This document shows, one piece after another, positions 35,965-45,169 of a DNA stretch of 64,000 bases. How positions within the stretch are numbered: position 1 is the stretch's first letter; the number at the start of each line of letters is the position of its first letter. The notes under the pieces are model-generated. The model had not been told where the DNA came from. It searched no databases and worked only from the letters and a program-made list of their open reading frames with translations. Position numbers and translations under genes: made by a program. Origin of the DNA: Sphingobacterium sp. (GTDB lineage Bacteria; Bacteroidota; Bacteroidia; Sphingobacteriales; Sphingobacteriaceae); contig JAITTY010000005.1 in assembly GCA_031286695.1 (NCBI GenBank), positions 372,001 to 436,000 of the forward strand, given 5' to 3'.

Positions 35965-37506
35965 CTATCTTCCACCACCGGGTCCTAGGTTTCCGCCCAA
36001 ATTATTGACCATGGCTGATAATGTAAACGATGATGTAACCGTTGGATTGCTAAATTTTCCACCCAAGTATAGTCCGTTAAACGCATTGGCATCGGCAACT
36101 GAAGATACACTTACCGCCTTGTAGGACGCTCCTACTGAAAAGCTTCCATTGGAGACTAGTAATGTTGAAAAAGAAACAGGCGATTTAAATGTTAATACCT
36201 CATTATTATCCTTGTCAAGAACACTATAGATCTGGCTGGCAGTGCCGCCACTCAAAATAGCCGAAGGCTGTGTAGAAACACTTGCCGTTGGGGAACTTGT
36301 GGATCCGCCCACGCCGATCATAAGTCCGCCGGTAATCTTAAAGGTGTTGTTATCACAATCGAACCCTTCTTCTGGACTCTTTGCACCGATCGCAAAAATA
36401 TGTCCTCCAGTAATAGTCATCGTTCCATTTGAATCTATGCCATCGTTTGTGGTACTATAGGCCACGATTGTTCCTCCATTGATATAAATTGCTTTCCCGG
36501 CGTTGATAGCATCATCAATAGCTTTGATGTAAATTTCACCATTATTGATGCTGAGGGCCGCCTTGCTTTCAATTCCCTCCCCTCCTGATCCAGTGGTTTC
36601 GATATTTATTTTTCCGCCATTTATAATTACATCCGGTATTATTGTCGCGTCTCCATCCTCGTAGGAAGCGACAATCCCGTCGTCAGCAACTTTTAAGGTG
36701 ATTTCGCCTCCATTGACGATAATCCTTCCTTTTTCAGCTTCAATACCATCGGAACTTGCCACGATATTTAATTTCCCGCCATCAATATAAATGCCGTCGT
36801 TACTGTGTAAGCCATCCGAAATAGCATCCAAAACTTGAATATTACCGTCCACAATCCGTATATAATCGTCGCTGGCTATGGCATGTTTGGTTTTGCCAGA
36901 AATAGTTAGTGTGCCGGCCCCTGAAAATATCAATTGACCTTCACTGAAAATGGTGCCTTTTTGATCTTCAATGGATGTCGCATACGTAGCCGCATCTGTA
37001 AGCTTGTTTTCTGTCCCGTCCGCAAGTACAATAAATGCTCTTTTTCCCGACTGAATATTGATTGCAGGCCCGTCGTTATTTGTAATAGAGACCGCATTTA
37101 AGGTGACCTTGAATTTTTTATCTGAATAGACCTTGAATGAACCACTTGTTGTTGATCCTGTAAGCTCATAGGCAACACCGCTTGCTGAAGAGTTTACAAC
37201 AACATCAGCTCCAGATTGGGTAACAGTAACCCCGGAAGCTGGATTTTCTATAGTAGCGGAATTGCCATCGAAGTTTATCTTTACAGTACTGTTGAAAGTG
37301 GAGTTTGCAACAAGATCATCGTCGTCTGCTCCAGTCTCCTGGCTCCCTTCAACCGGACCACTTTTTGATGTCGAACTAATGTTTATCGCTGTACCGGTTT
37401 CGATAACCTCCCCTGACTCCGATTCTGTTTTTTCATCTTTTGAACATGAAGCTATGGAGGCCCCCACCATCAGGACCATTCCATAAAATATTACTTTCCT
37501 TAACAT
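35965..37506 (-). CDS. Carbohydrate-binding beta-helix lipoprotein (Cthe_2159-like)
   Basis: A protein of 513 residues with a lipobox at Cys21 (GASIASCSKD). The central 300 residues are regular beta-helix rungs with repeated Asp/Gly turns (SDGLHSNDGIYIDGGKLNI, SSDGIEAEKGRIIVNGGEI, DDAINAGKAIYINGGTI and so on). This is the pattern of the Cthe_2159 family, which binds cellulose-like and acidic polysaccharides with calcium. The end is Gly-rich (NLGPGGGR). It follows the TonB receptor gene on the same strand after a 330-bp gap that shows no gene (37507-37837). Confidence 0.85.
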   Translation of the reverse strand: MLRKVIFYGMVLMVGASIASCSKDEKTESESGEVIETGTAINISSTSKSGPVEGSQETGADDDDLVANSTFNSTVKINFDGNSATIENPASGVTVTQSGADVVVNSSASGVAYELTGSTTSGSFKVYSDKKFKVTLNAVSITNNDGPAINIQSGKRAFIVLADGTENKLTDAATYATSIEDQKGTIFSEGQLIFSGAGTLTISGKTKHAIASDDYIRIVDGNIQVLDAISDGLHSNDGIYIDGGKLNIVASSDGIEAEKGRIIVNGGEITLKVADDGIVASYEDGDATIIPDVIINGGKINIETTGSGGEGIESKAALSINNGEIYIKAIDDAINAGKAIYINGGTIVAYSTTNDGIDSNGTMTITGGHIFAIGAKSPEEGFDCDNNTFKITGGLMIGVGGSTSSPTASVSTQPSAILSGGTASQIYSVLDKDNNEVLTFKSPVSFSTLLVSNGSFSVGASYKAVSVSSVADANAFNGLYLGGKFSNPTVTSSFTLSAMVNNLGGNLGPGGGR

Positions 37507-37837
37507 AAGTTTACTTTTTTTATCAATTCAAAGCTAACAACAACTAATGTTAATGAATATTAAGCAGTGTAAATTAGATTAAAATTATGTTAATTAAATA
37601 TTAAATTAACACTCTAACCGCTCAAAGGTTGGGAATATTCATACCTTAATGTTAACCAGTTTTGGACTTCGATCTAAATCATAAATCGCAAGATTAGTTG
37701 GATACTCTCGGGTACTGTTATTTTACCTCTACCGGATCCTTATTAAAATCAAGAGAATTTTGGATTTCGTTTCGCCCCTTTTTTCAAACAAGTCAGGATG
37801 TGGCAGGCTTAAATTAATCGATCGTCACCTTTCTTCT

Positions 37838-40225
37838 TTAGAGCAATAGCTTTAATCCCATAGAAATATTACGCCCCGGTAATGGAGCTAGATATTTGAG
37901 TATGGAATTTTGCGGACGTGCTTCAACATTCAATAGATTATTTCCGGAAATAAAATAGACAAATTCATATTTTTTTAGATTCACCTTGTAACCTAATTGA
38001 CCAGATAGCAAGGAATAGGCTGGCATAGGTGGTTCAATATTGATATTTTTACCTAAATAACGCTGTTTCAGATACCGGTCGAAATTGGCGTTCCCAAAAA
38101 ACTTTTTATATTGAAGTAACGCGGATATTCCATATCTACTGGTAGGTAAATTGGGCATATAGTCTCCTTCGGCCCATTTGCGCATACTATCATCTGATGT
38201 ATTTATATTTTTGACGAGATCGGCGAACCCATTTAATGTGAGATGACAATCAGCTGCCAATGCATAAGTATAACCTCCTTCCAACTCCCAACCCTGAATT
38301 TCGGTGTCTGAAGCACGCCATTCCTTGACCAAAAAACCACCAGAACGGGAAATGCCTGTATGGGCCAAATAGAGATAATTTTTAAAGAAGCTGCGGTAAT
38401 GCGTCGCTGACAGCTTTAATCCAGCATATTTTATCCCTCCGGATAACTCATAGGAATTTGAGCTTTCCTTGTTAAGTCGATCATCTCCATTTTCTTCTAC
38501 CAGGATAGCGAAATGGTCATTCCCTGCATAAAGTTCATTGACCCCGGGTGCACGTTCTGCGTGTGAAAATGTAGCCTGTAAATAGGCAATGTCAAAAATC
38601 GAATAGTTGATATCTCCCGAAAAGTGGTTTAAGCTAAAATCCCGAGCCGAAAGCTGTCCCCCGGCCATCCCCCGGCTCCGCTGGTAGGTAGGATCGCTCA
38701 AAGTACGTCGGGCAACCCAGTCATGCCGGTAGCCCATATGAAGGGCAACTGGATTAAGTTCTATTGTCTGCAACGTAAAGATCCCTCCTTCCCGACTCAG
38801 ATTATTGGGTACATACCGCCGATCCCCCTCGCCCTTTAAGGCTACAAATGAAAAATCAAATCCACTCGTCCCAGACCAAAAACGGGTAAACTGCTGCGAT
38901 ACCTCCGATCGAAGCGCGTGACGCTCACTATCGAACTTATTGACACGATACCTGCCCAAGAGCTCCCGGTCGTCCGACAGCTCACCGCGGTAATTAAATT
39001 TAATCTCCGAGATCAACTGTGTTCTTGGCTTAAAAGCAGATTCTAACTGCCAGGCATAGGAATAAGTGCGCGTATTGATCGATTCATATATGGGGGTCCA
39101 AACTGTGCTGTGGCTATGGACAGGCTTGTTGCGCTGTGCAAACCCGGGAATACCATAATAGCTTTCAAGAGCGTAAAGCCCTAGACCTACCCGAAAGTTG
39201 TCTCTGATATAGCTGGCTCCTGCATTGACAGCGCTTCTCTCAGCATGACTATTGGGCATCACTCCTCGTTTGACAGGCACGTAATCTGTAATCCCATGAA
39301 CGACTTCGGTGTACAACGGTGTGTTGGGATCCTGCCCAGCGATATATTTGTCATTTTGAGGGTTTAGGACTTTTGCTCCATTGATAAATGAATAATCTTC
39401 AAAGGTATAGAGGTCGGCCTCCGATAAACCCCACTTTGGATCGCCCATATTATTGAGCACAAACTGGCTTAAATAGGGATATAGCGTCAGATTTCGAATC
39501 GTCTCGCGATCGACATTTACCTGTGCCATTGCGGCTGTCAAATGATCGATCTTAGGATCATAAGCAATAGCCGCCTTTGTATTGCCCGGAATCCTGAGGT
39601 TTCCGTGCGTGAGCCTCATTGCGCCAATATGTCCCACCCAGTATTTTCCAAGGTTTGCATTGAAGGCCAGCGACTGGCTATTGCCACTATTGGTTCCTAA
39701 CTCCGCACTGGCCCGGCCTGCAATCTTATTTGGCAGACGGGTCATAGGAATGGTGTTATCCTTGAGATTGACCGCTCCACCGATCGCCTTTCCTCCGAAT
39801 AACACAGTAGCAGCACCCTTGTAAAGGTCTATTTCGCGTAGATTTTCCATATCGAAATTGGGATTTAGGTTGGGACTGATTCCCGACAAATCATTGACCG
39901 AAAGACCATTTGAAAGAACACCTACCCTGCTACCACTTAGACTGCGTATCATGGGCATGCCAGAATTGGGACCGAAAGAAGCGTTTTGTATCCCGGAAAT
40001 ATGACTTAATGTTTCACCGAGCGTTTGCGCCTGAATACGATCGATCTGATTTCGATCGAGCCTCTTCTTTTGCCCATGACTCGGCACAAAGCCTGTTGTC
40101 TCCACGGTGGGAAGCGTATAGCTTCGCAACGTATCCACTGACGGTTTGCGCTGTGCTTGCGCAGTTTTTGCGCTAGTTAACATCACTAGAGATGCTAAAA
40201 AAACTTTATTCTGATACCGTAACAT
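37838..40225 (-). CDS. TonB-dependent receptor (no STN domain), divergent from a lipoprotein gene
   Basis: The ATG at 40225 gives a proper signal peptide (MLRYQNKVFLASLVMLTSA, then KTAQAQ) and fits the promoter at 40252-40281; a start at 40285 would lie inside the operator. The product of 795 residues has a plug (LGETLSHISGIQNASFGPNSG, read in parts, and YKGAATVLFGGKAIGGAVNL) and a barrel ending NISMGLKLLL. The size and plug resemble small-ligand receptors for metals, haem or cobalamin rather than SusC transporters. The shared palindrome with a divergent lipoprotein gene suggests a joint metal- or nutrient-controlled switch. Confidence 0.9.
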   Translation of the reverse strand: MLRYQNKVFLASLVMLTSAKTAQAQRKPSVDTLRSYTLPTVETTGFVPSHGQKKRLDRNQIDRIQAQTLGETLSHISGIQNASFGPNSGMPMIRSLSGSRVGVLSNGLSVNDLSGISPNLNPNFDMENLREIDLYKGAATVLFGGKAIGGAVNLKDNTIPMTRLPNKIAGRASAELGTNSGNSQSLAFNANLGKYWVGHIGAMRLTHGNLRIPGNTKAAIAYDPKIDHLTAAMAQVNVDRETIRNLTLYPYLSQFVLNNMGDPKWGLSEADLYTFEDYSFINGAKVLNPQNDKYIAGQDPNTPLYTEVVHGITDYVPVKRGVMPNSHAERSAVNAGASYIRDNFRVGLGLYALESYYGIPGFAQRNKPVHSHSTVWTPIYESINTRTYSYAWQLESAFKPRTQLISEIKFNYRGELSDDRELLGRYRVNKFDSERHALRSEVSQQFTRFWSGTSGFDFSFVALKGEGDRRYVPNNLSREGGIFTLQTIELNPVALHMGYRHDWVARRTLSDPTYQRSRGMAGGQLSARDFSLNHFSGDINYSIFDIAYLQATFSHAERAPGVNELYAGNDHFAILVEENGDDRLNKESSNSYELSGGIKYAGLKLSATHYRSFFKNYLYLAHTGISRSGGFLVKEWRASDTEIQGWELEGGYTYALAADCHLTLNGFADLVKNINTSDDSMRKWAEGDYMPNLPTSRYGISALLQYKKFFGNANFDRYLKQRYLGKNINIEPPMPAYSLLSGQLGYKVNLKKYEFVYFISGNNLLNVEARPQNSILKYLAPLPGRNISMGLKLLL

Positions 40226-40251
40226 AGTGTAGCCTATTCCTGTTTGAGTTG

Positions 40252-40281
40252 CAAAAATAAAAAAGATAATATTAAATGCAA
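40252..40281 (-). promoter_or_regulatory. Consensus promoter of the TonB receptor gene
   Basis: On the minus strand TTG (40281-40279), 19 bp, TATTTTTG (40259-40252) matches TTG-N19-TAnnTTTG exactly. The start codon is 27 bp further on. The TTG lies inside the palindrome at 40275-40293. Confidence 0.7.
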
Positions 40282-40293
40282 TCATGTTGCATT
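40275..40293. promoter_or_regulatory. Palindromic operator between divergent genes
   Basis: AATGCAA-TCATG-TTGCATT is a perfect 7-bp inverted repeat around 5 bp. Each arm contains the -33 TTG of one of the two divergent promoters, so one bound dimer would cover both. Size and symmetry fit a metal-dependent Fur-family repressor such as Zur, but the regulator cannot be named from the sequence. Confidence 0.65.
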
Positions 40294-40317
40294 AATAATT
40301 TACAATTACTACCTTCG
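40287..40317 (+). promoter_or_regulatory. Promoter of the divergent lipoprotein gene
   Basis: TTG at 40287-40289, 20 bp, then TACCTTCG at 40310-40317, one base from TAnnTTTG. The ATG at 40335 lies 17 bp downstream of the box. Confidence 0.55.
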
Positions 40318-40334
40318 TCAAAATTTTACACCAT

Positions 40335-41429
40335 ATGAAGTACATCAACACACACATCGCTCTAGCGGGAGCGCTGATTCTGATGCTCGGATCGGCATCA
40401 TCCTGTAAAAAAGAAACAGCAGGTATTCCAACTGAAATCTCACTTTCGTTACCATCGCAGGTCAGTCTACGCTACGGCGAAACACAGGAAATTAATCTGC
40501 CGAAAGACCTATCTGCAAGTACAGGACTTACATTCAGTTTTGACTTTTCCCAGACTGCAGACATCAATTTAGGCAACGGGAGTAAACTCAGTGACAAACT
40601 GAACCAAGCCATCAAATACGATAGCGAAAAACAAAGCATACGGATTAACAGCGCCCTACTCTATCCCAACGGAGCCCAATCGAGCAGCGCACGCATTCCC
40701 GATGATTATAAAGTCACCGTGATAGCCAAAGAATCTCATGGCACAGTGGTCGGGAAAGAAAATTTTTCAATCAAGATAACGGCTGGAACAATTGCTATCA
40801 AAGGTCTAAAAAGCGGCGGCGAGTTACCTTATTCGTATGTATTGTATGGCGACCAATCTACTGATTTTGAAATAGATCCTCTTGGCCTACCGATTACTGG
40901 CGCTAGTTTTCACTTGGCAAAAAAGGATGGCCAGGAAAATATCGCTTCAATAGCAGATACACATATCAAGTTATCAAAAGATGCCGGCGATCCGGAAAAA
41001 AAGGCTGAAAGGTCGTTCGAACTGACTCCCGAACTTAGAAAAGATGGTTTTCCTGTGGCTTCCACAACTTTTAGGGTCATTCTGATTCCACAAATAAAGT
41101 TCTTATTTGGACAATATTATCCCGATCTAAACCTGACAATCGACTTTAGTCTGATACACATCGGTCTTTCAAATGGTTATGTATCTGCCGCACCAACACT
41201 ATATCCCGAAAAATATAAATCTGCATTTGAACTGGATTCAATACAAAAAGATGGGCAGCCATTTACAGATAGCGAAAAGCTGTTTAGCGTAAATGCCCAA
41301 ACAGGTACAGTTTCCGTGAAAAAAAGTGATAGTTTGAAAGCTGGCAGCTATAAGGTAACCATAAAGGCACTGACGACCACAGGGCTTGAATTTACGGCTA
41401 ACCTCACTTTAGCAATGTCTGAAGGATAA
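40335..41429 (+). CDS. Surface lipoprotein with cadherin-like beta domains
   Basis: A protein of 364 residues with a lipobox at Cys24 (LGSASSCKKE). The rest consists of beta domains; the last one (LFSVNAQTGTVSVKKSDSLKAG read in parts, then YKVTIKALTTTGLEF) has the cadherin-like repeat pattern. It shares its control region with the TonB receptor transcribed the other way and probably delivers ligand to it. It ends with a strong terminator. Confidence 0.8.
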   Translation: MKYINTHIALAGALILMLGSASSCKKETAGIPTEISLSLPSQVSLRYGETQEINLPKDLSASTGLTFSFDFSQTADINLGNGSKLSDKLNQAIKYDSEKQSIRINSALLYPNGAQSSSARIPDDYKVTVIAKESHGTVVGKENFSIKITAGTIAIKGLKSGGELPYSYVLYGDQSTDFEIDPLGLPITGASFHLAKKDGQENIASIADTHIKLSKDAGDPEKKAERSFELTPELRKDGFPVASTTFRVILIPQIKFLFGQYYPDLNLTIDFSLIHIGLSNGYVSAAPTLYPEKYKSAFELDSIQKDGQPFTDSEKLFSVNAQTGTVSVKKSDSLKAGSYKVTIKALTTTGLEFTANLTLAMSEG

Positions 41430-41441
41430 TCGAAATACCCT

Positions 41442-41476
41442 GGTTACAGTGATTATTCCATCGCTGTAACCTTTTT
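41442..41476 (+). terminator. Rho-independent terminator of the lipoprotein gene
   Basis: GGTTACAG (41442-41449) pairs with CTGTAACC (41464-41471), followed by five T. It lies 12 bp after the stop codon at 41429. Confidence 0.85.
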
Positions 41477-41520
41477 CTATCGGAGGAAGTTCATTTCAAT
41501 TTTGCTTTTTAGATGGAGAA

Positions 41521-41673
41521 ATAATCTGCGTTTGCCACAGCCTGCCTTCGACGTGTCGGACAAACAATCAATACCTCTGTCCGAAAATCGGTCAACCTCA
41601 TGTTCTGATCATTAAAACAATAAGTTTTCATTAAATTTATATATCAAATCGAATCCCAATTTATAGCAAAGCA
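41521..41673 (-). pseudogene. Relic of the 5' part of the zinc-ribbon gene
   Basis: The segment follows 8117-8270 base by base with about 15 differences in 150. It covers the first third of the zinc-ribbon gene and its upstream region, so the CPTC half of the ribbon can still be read on the minus strand, then the similarity stops. No gene remains. Confidence 0.75.
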
Positions 41674-41898
41674 GTTTTAACAAAAGGCCGTAAATGGTGG
41701 CTACATGAAGGCCCCAGACTATTGATAAAGCAGAGATTTTATAGAGGATAAGCTGATAACCTCAACAGACAATAGCATGTCTAAAAATTTCTGATAAACG
41801 AAATACCTTCGCCGCCAGTGAAACTCTATGAATATCGTTTTGAGGGAACTGAAAGATCTGCGATCAGCAGTTATTGATAGATTAAACATAAAATTATA

Positions 41899-42029
41899 AT
41901 TTATGCAGGTCGTGAAATCGGATAGAGACCATATAGAAATCATATTGAAAGAAATTTCTGTAAAGGACGCTAAGTCATTTTACAGGTTGTACGTTGGAGT
42001 TGAACCAAACATTCCGGCTCAGACAACTT
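41899..42029 (+). other. Short open frame in debris, origin unknown
   Basis: An ATG near 41903 opens a frame of about 42 codons (MQVVKSDRDHIEIILKEISV, then KDAKSFYRLYVGVEPNIP) that ends just at the esterase relic. It looks like the first part of a larger protein joined to other remains, not a full gene. Confidence 0.3.
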
Positions 42030-42119
42030 GAAAAGAAGTTTATTTTAGATGTCAGCTTTGCATCTGGAAAAATCTCGCTAAGTGAATTCCAGAATCAACT
42101 AAAATTGATCAATAAATAA
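42030..42119 (+). pseudogene. Relic of the C-terminal end of the sialate esterase gene
   Basis: The 90 bases follow 11424-11513 with five differences and still code for KKFILDVSFASGKISLSEF up to the same stop codon. With 35561-35715 and 41521-41673 it shows that a second copy of the 8.1-11.5 kb segment once existed here. Confidence 0.8.
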
Positions 42120-42849
42120 TTCAGATTTCATGTTATACGTCGAATGGGAATCTTATCGAAATCTCCCCTGCCCGGTTCAAAAGGCAGAGCCAAGGCAACT
42201 TTGGTGTTAGCTCATTTCAGGAGGAACATTTTTTAATAAAGGCCGAGGACATGAATCCCGGCCTTTATTACTACTAAAACAAACTAACTTAACCTTTTTA
42301 TGAACGTAATTAGGGAATGATTGGTTCAATTTTTCTAAAAAAAAGGGCAATCTTCCGATTACCCTCTAACTAAATTATAAACAGACCCTCAATAGATCGG
42401 AATATACCATTTAAACACCTAGTAGCTAAACTTCGGTTTAAAATGGCCAGGCATTAAATCTGGCCATATATTTAAATAACCGAAACGAAACTTCCTAAAT
42501 TGAATCGATTGTCAATAAATAGACAAATGCGTTAAGACATTGGTTTGATAAAAATGAAAAAAGCCTTGGGCGGAGAACCCAAGGCTTTAGCCATTATTAA
42601 CCTATTTTTGAAAAGTAATTATAATACAATATTTATTGCGCTTTAGTTTGATTAAAATAAAATAAAGGGATATTTTACAGTGAAAACTCCATAATTCCCC
42701 CAATCTCTCTCGAGTGCTCTTTTCACAAATATTTTTTAGACGAAACAGCATTGGTTTTGATATTGTTATCTCTTATAGTTTATAAAATGTCGCGCGTTTG
42801 ATTGTTGAATCATCAAAAGCATGGATAACAAATTCTAAAAAATATTACT
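42120..42849. other. Gene-free stretch with three hairpin elements
   Basis: No gene is visible. Three hairpins of one orientation stand at 42234-42270 (perfect 12-bp stem TAATAAAGGCCG), 42345-42364 (8 bp, one mismatch, after eight A) and 42561-42587 (perfect 10-bp stem AAGCCTTGGG). The first and third are followed by a similar tail, TTAACCT then TTTTTATGAA or TTTTTGAAA. They read as terminators on the minus strand, yet no minus-strand gene ends near them. Confidence 0.5.
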
Positions 42850-43731
42850 ATGTCCTTATTTTCAAACGATTTGAGTAAAGAATCTGTATTTGACGGAATT
42901 GGTTACGAACCTTCTTTTTTTTCAAGAAAAACGATGGTTACGACCAAAACAAATTACAGCAAAAAAAAGTACAGTGATGTCAACAAAGATACCCGGAAAA
43001 AGATTCTCGTGCTTTGTACCGAGGAGCGGTATATGACGATGAAAAATGGAAAGAAGTTTTCAACGGGTAATCATCCGGTCGAAACCTTGGTTCCCATTCT
43101 TCATCTCGAACAGGCTGGATTTGAGGTTGACTTCTATACAGCAACTGGTGCTTCTGTAAAATTTGAAATGTGGGCTATGCCGTATGAAGATGAAAACATC
43201 GGTAAAATCCTCGACAAGTATAATACGCAATTCTCAAACCCGCACAGCCTCAGGGATTTTATAGCTGACACGAATAAGGCATACGTTGACTACGTTGCCG
43301 TTTTTATCCCAGGCGGGCATGGTGCAATGCTGGGACTACCTGAAAATAATGATGTAAAAGAACTTATCAAATGGGTAGTAGCTGAAGATAAATATCTATT
43401 GGCAATCTGCCATGGTCCGGCAGCGCTCTTAAGCGCAGCAGATTGTGGAGACACCGAGTTTCCGTTTAAGGGGTATCAGATCAATTCGTTTCCTGATGAA
43501 ATGGATAGGACTTTGCCAGAAAGTGGATATCAGCCCGGAGAGATGCCCTGGTTTTACGGCGAAAAACTCAAACAACTTGGCGTTGAAATTTTGAATAAAA
43601 AAATTGCAGGCGATTGTCACGTTGATAGAAAACTGATTACTGCAGATAGCCCATTAGCGGCTGATAAATTCGGGAAGCTCTGTGCAGATGAACTTCTAGC
43701 CTATGAAAAATCAAAAGCGGAAAATGGATAG
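42850..43731 (+). CDS. hchA: Hsp31-like glyoxalase III / deglycase (DJ-1/PfpI superfamily)
   Basis: A cytoplasmic protein of 293 residues. The nucleophile elbow AICHGPAAL places the catalytic Cys at about residue 187. An acidic residue in MPYEDENIG and a His further on complete the usual site. The length and the N-terminal extension (GNHPVETLVPILHLEQAG, then FIPGGHGAMLGLPEN) match Hsp31 rather than the short DJ-1 forms. It would detoxify methylglyoxal or repair glycated groups. The neighbouring small gene and the dehydrogenase fit an aldehyde-stress theme. Confidence 0.85.
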   Translation: MSLFSNDLSKESVFDGIGYEPSFFSRKTMVTTKTNYSKKKYSDVNKDTRKKILVLCTEERYMTMKNGKKFSTGNHPVETLVPILHLEQAGFEVDFYTATGASVKFEMWAMPYEDENIGKILDKYNTQFSNPHSLRDFIADTNKAYVDYVAVFIPGGHGAMLGLPENNDVKELIKWVVAEDKYLLAICHGPAALLSAADCGDTEFPFKGYQINSFPDEMDRTLPESGYQPGEMPWFYGEKLKQLGVEILNKKIAGDCHVDRKLITADSPLAADKFGKLCADELLAYEKSKAENG

Positions 43732-43820
43732 GCAGCGGCAGCAATGCGGATCATATCAAAGTCTTGCCAAGGCTTCAAAATTTGAACTATTATAGGAAGA
43801 ACTAATAAATATTTCAGTCT

Positions 43821-44078
43821 ATGACAAAAACTAAATTATATAAAGACATTCCGGTTACTTTAACAACGGAAACAGAACAATTATTTGATTTTGAATTAGT
43901 TGAAAGTGGTCAGCTGGGCCAATATGCCAAAATATCCTCTCAAGGACACGAACTCATTATAGGTGAGGATCTAGGTTATCTGGACGGCGATATGCCCGAG
44001 AAATGGAGACAACCTGCTGTTCAAAAACTACTTGCTTTAGTGAGGGATGATAACAAAACAATCGGTGATTTAAATTAA
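43821..44078 (+). CDS. Small acidic protein of unknown function
   Basis: A protein of 85 residues, with no signal peptide or known motif; acidic, with a predicted N-terminal beta part (DIPVTLTTETEQLFDFELVE) and a C-terminal helix (AVQKLLALVRDDNK). It lies 89 bp after hchA and ends with its own terminator. Confidence 0.65.
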   Translation: MTKTKLYKDIPVTLTTETEQLFDFELVESGQLGQYAKISSQGHELIIGEDLGYLDGDMPEKWRQPAVQKLLALVRDDNKTIGDLN

Positions 44079-44090
44079 TTTTTTCAAATA

Positions 44091-44124
44091 AAAGGTTCCC
44101 CATTAATCGATAAGGGAGCCTTTT
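44091..44124 (+). terminator. Rho-independent terminator
   Basis: AAAGGTTCCC (44091-44100) pairs with GGGAGCCTTT (44114-44123) with one G-T pair, followed by T. It closes the hchA / small acidic gene unit. Confidence 0.75.
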
Positions 44125-44337
44125 GGCAGATAACGAAAAGCTTCACAAAAAAATAGCTTGCCTTATTTCTTAGCAATACTAAAGTTAATTTTCGCATCCT
44201 AGCCATTATAATTCGCATACCAAGATTTACCTTCAGGGATTATATATCGCAATTTTCATCGATTCTTTTCGCGAAGTGCAATCTTGGTTCTGATCGACCT
44301 CTAACAAAGATAACAGCTTCGCCCGATTTAGAATGAA

Positions 44338-45005
44338 CTACTTACCTGTATCTGTATGAGCTGCGTCCACAGGTTTAGATTCTGGAGATCCTTTTTGTCG
44401 GAGAAATATTGTTAATATAACAATTGAGGCCACCGAGAGAAATTCACTTTGCCAGTTCTGAAAAGTTTCAAACCAAAACTGAGGTTCAGCTAGAAAATCT
44501 AATAAACTTTTTTCGGGTTTGCCATGCAAGCTTTCTTGCAAGTTGGCATCCTTAAAACTGCCATAAAGATGGCCTGCCCAACTTACTAGAAATAGGATAA
44601 CAAAAACAATCGACAGAGAATTTTGGTAAAGCATTAAACGCCATCCCCCTCTCTTAACTGGACCTGGTGCATCTTTTCGGGTTGGATCAGGAAGCCGATC
44701 AACTTCTTCAGGCTTTTCCGGATCTTTTGACTCAGCCGATCCCACTTGCCGCAAAGAGATCGTAAGCATGACATAAAGCGCCATTTGCAGAAATTCGCTT
44801 TGGAAATTTTCAAATGTTGACGAGAAAAAATGGCCGCTTTTCAGATATGCAGAAAATATAATTTCTGGAGACCCCAGATCTTTCAGATTCTCATTGTTTT
44901 CTTTCCATCAAAAAATCCCTGCGCACCCAGCGCAGCTATAAATAATACGATAAATACGATGGAAAGACTGTTCCTATAAAAATAAGTTTGTTTCTTATTC
45001 TTCAT
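44338..45005 (-). pseudogene. DUF6766-type membrane protein, interrupted by a frameshift
   Basis: An ATG at 45005 starts MKNKKQTYFYRNSLSIVFIV with a first membrane helix, but a stop follows after GGAAAGAAAACA near 44915. One more A in that run would restore KENNENLKDLGSPEIIF and join it to the open part ending at 44338. The whole protein would have about 222 residues in two similar halves: YRNSLSIVFIVLFIA ... FENFQSEFLQMALYVML and YQNSLSIVFVILFLV ... FQNWQSEFLSVASIVIL. This is the DUF6766 family of membrane proteins. If the base loss is real, only the second half could be made, from the ATG at 44784. Confidence 0.75.
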
Positions 45006-45169
45006 CACTCAAAAGATTTGATAATCGTTTTAACCCGCTTTCAATGTCAGTTACGACCGCGTAGACAACCTGATTTGAGTTTTCAATCACAAAACCAAGT
45101 TATTACCAGCAATCACCTGCATTTAATGAATAATCCTTTCACATGTACTCACACTCTAAAATATAAATT

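Noticed and set aside
41719..41943. Leftward 74-codon frame in the debris
   Set aside because: It spans unrelated remains and has no coding signature.
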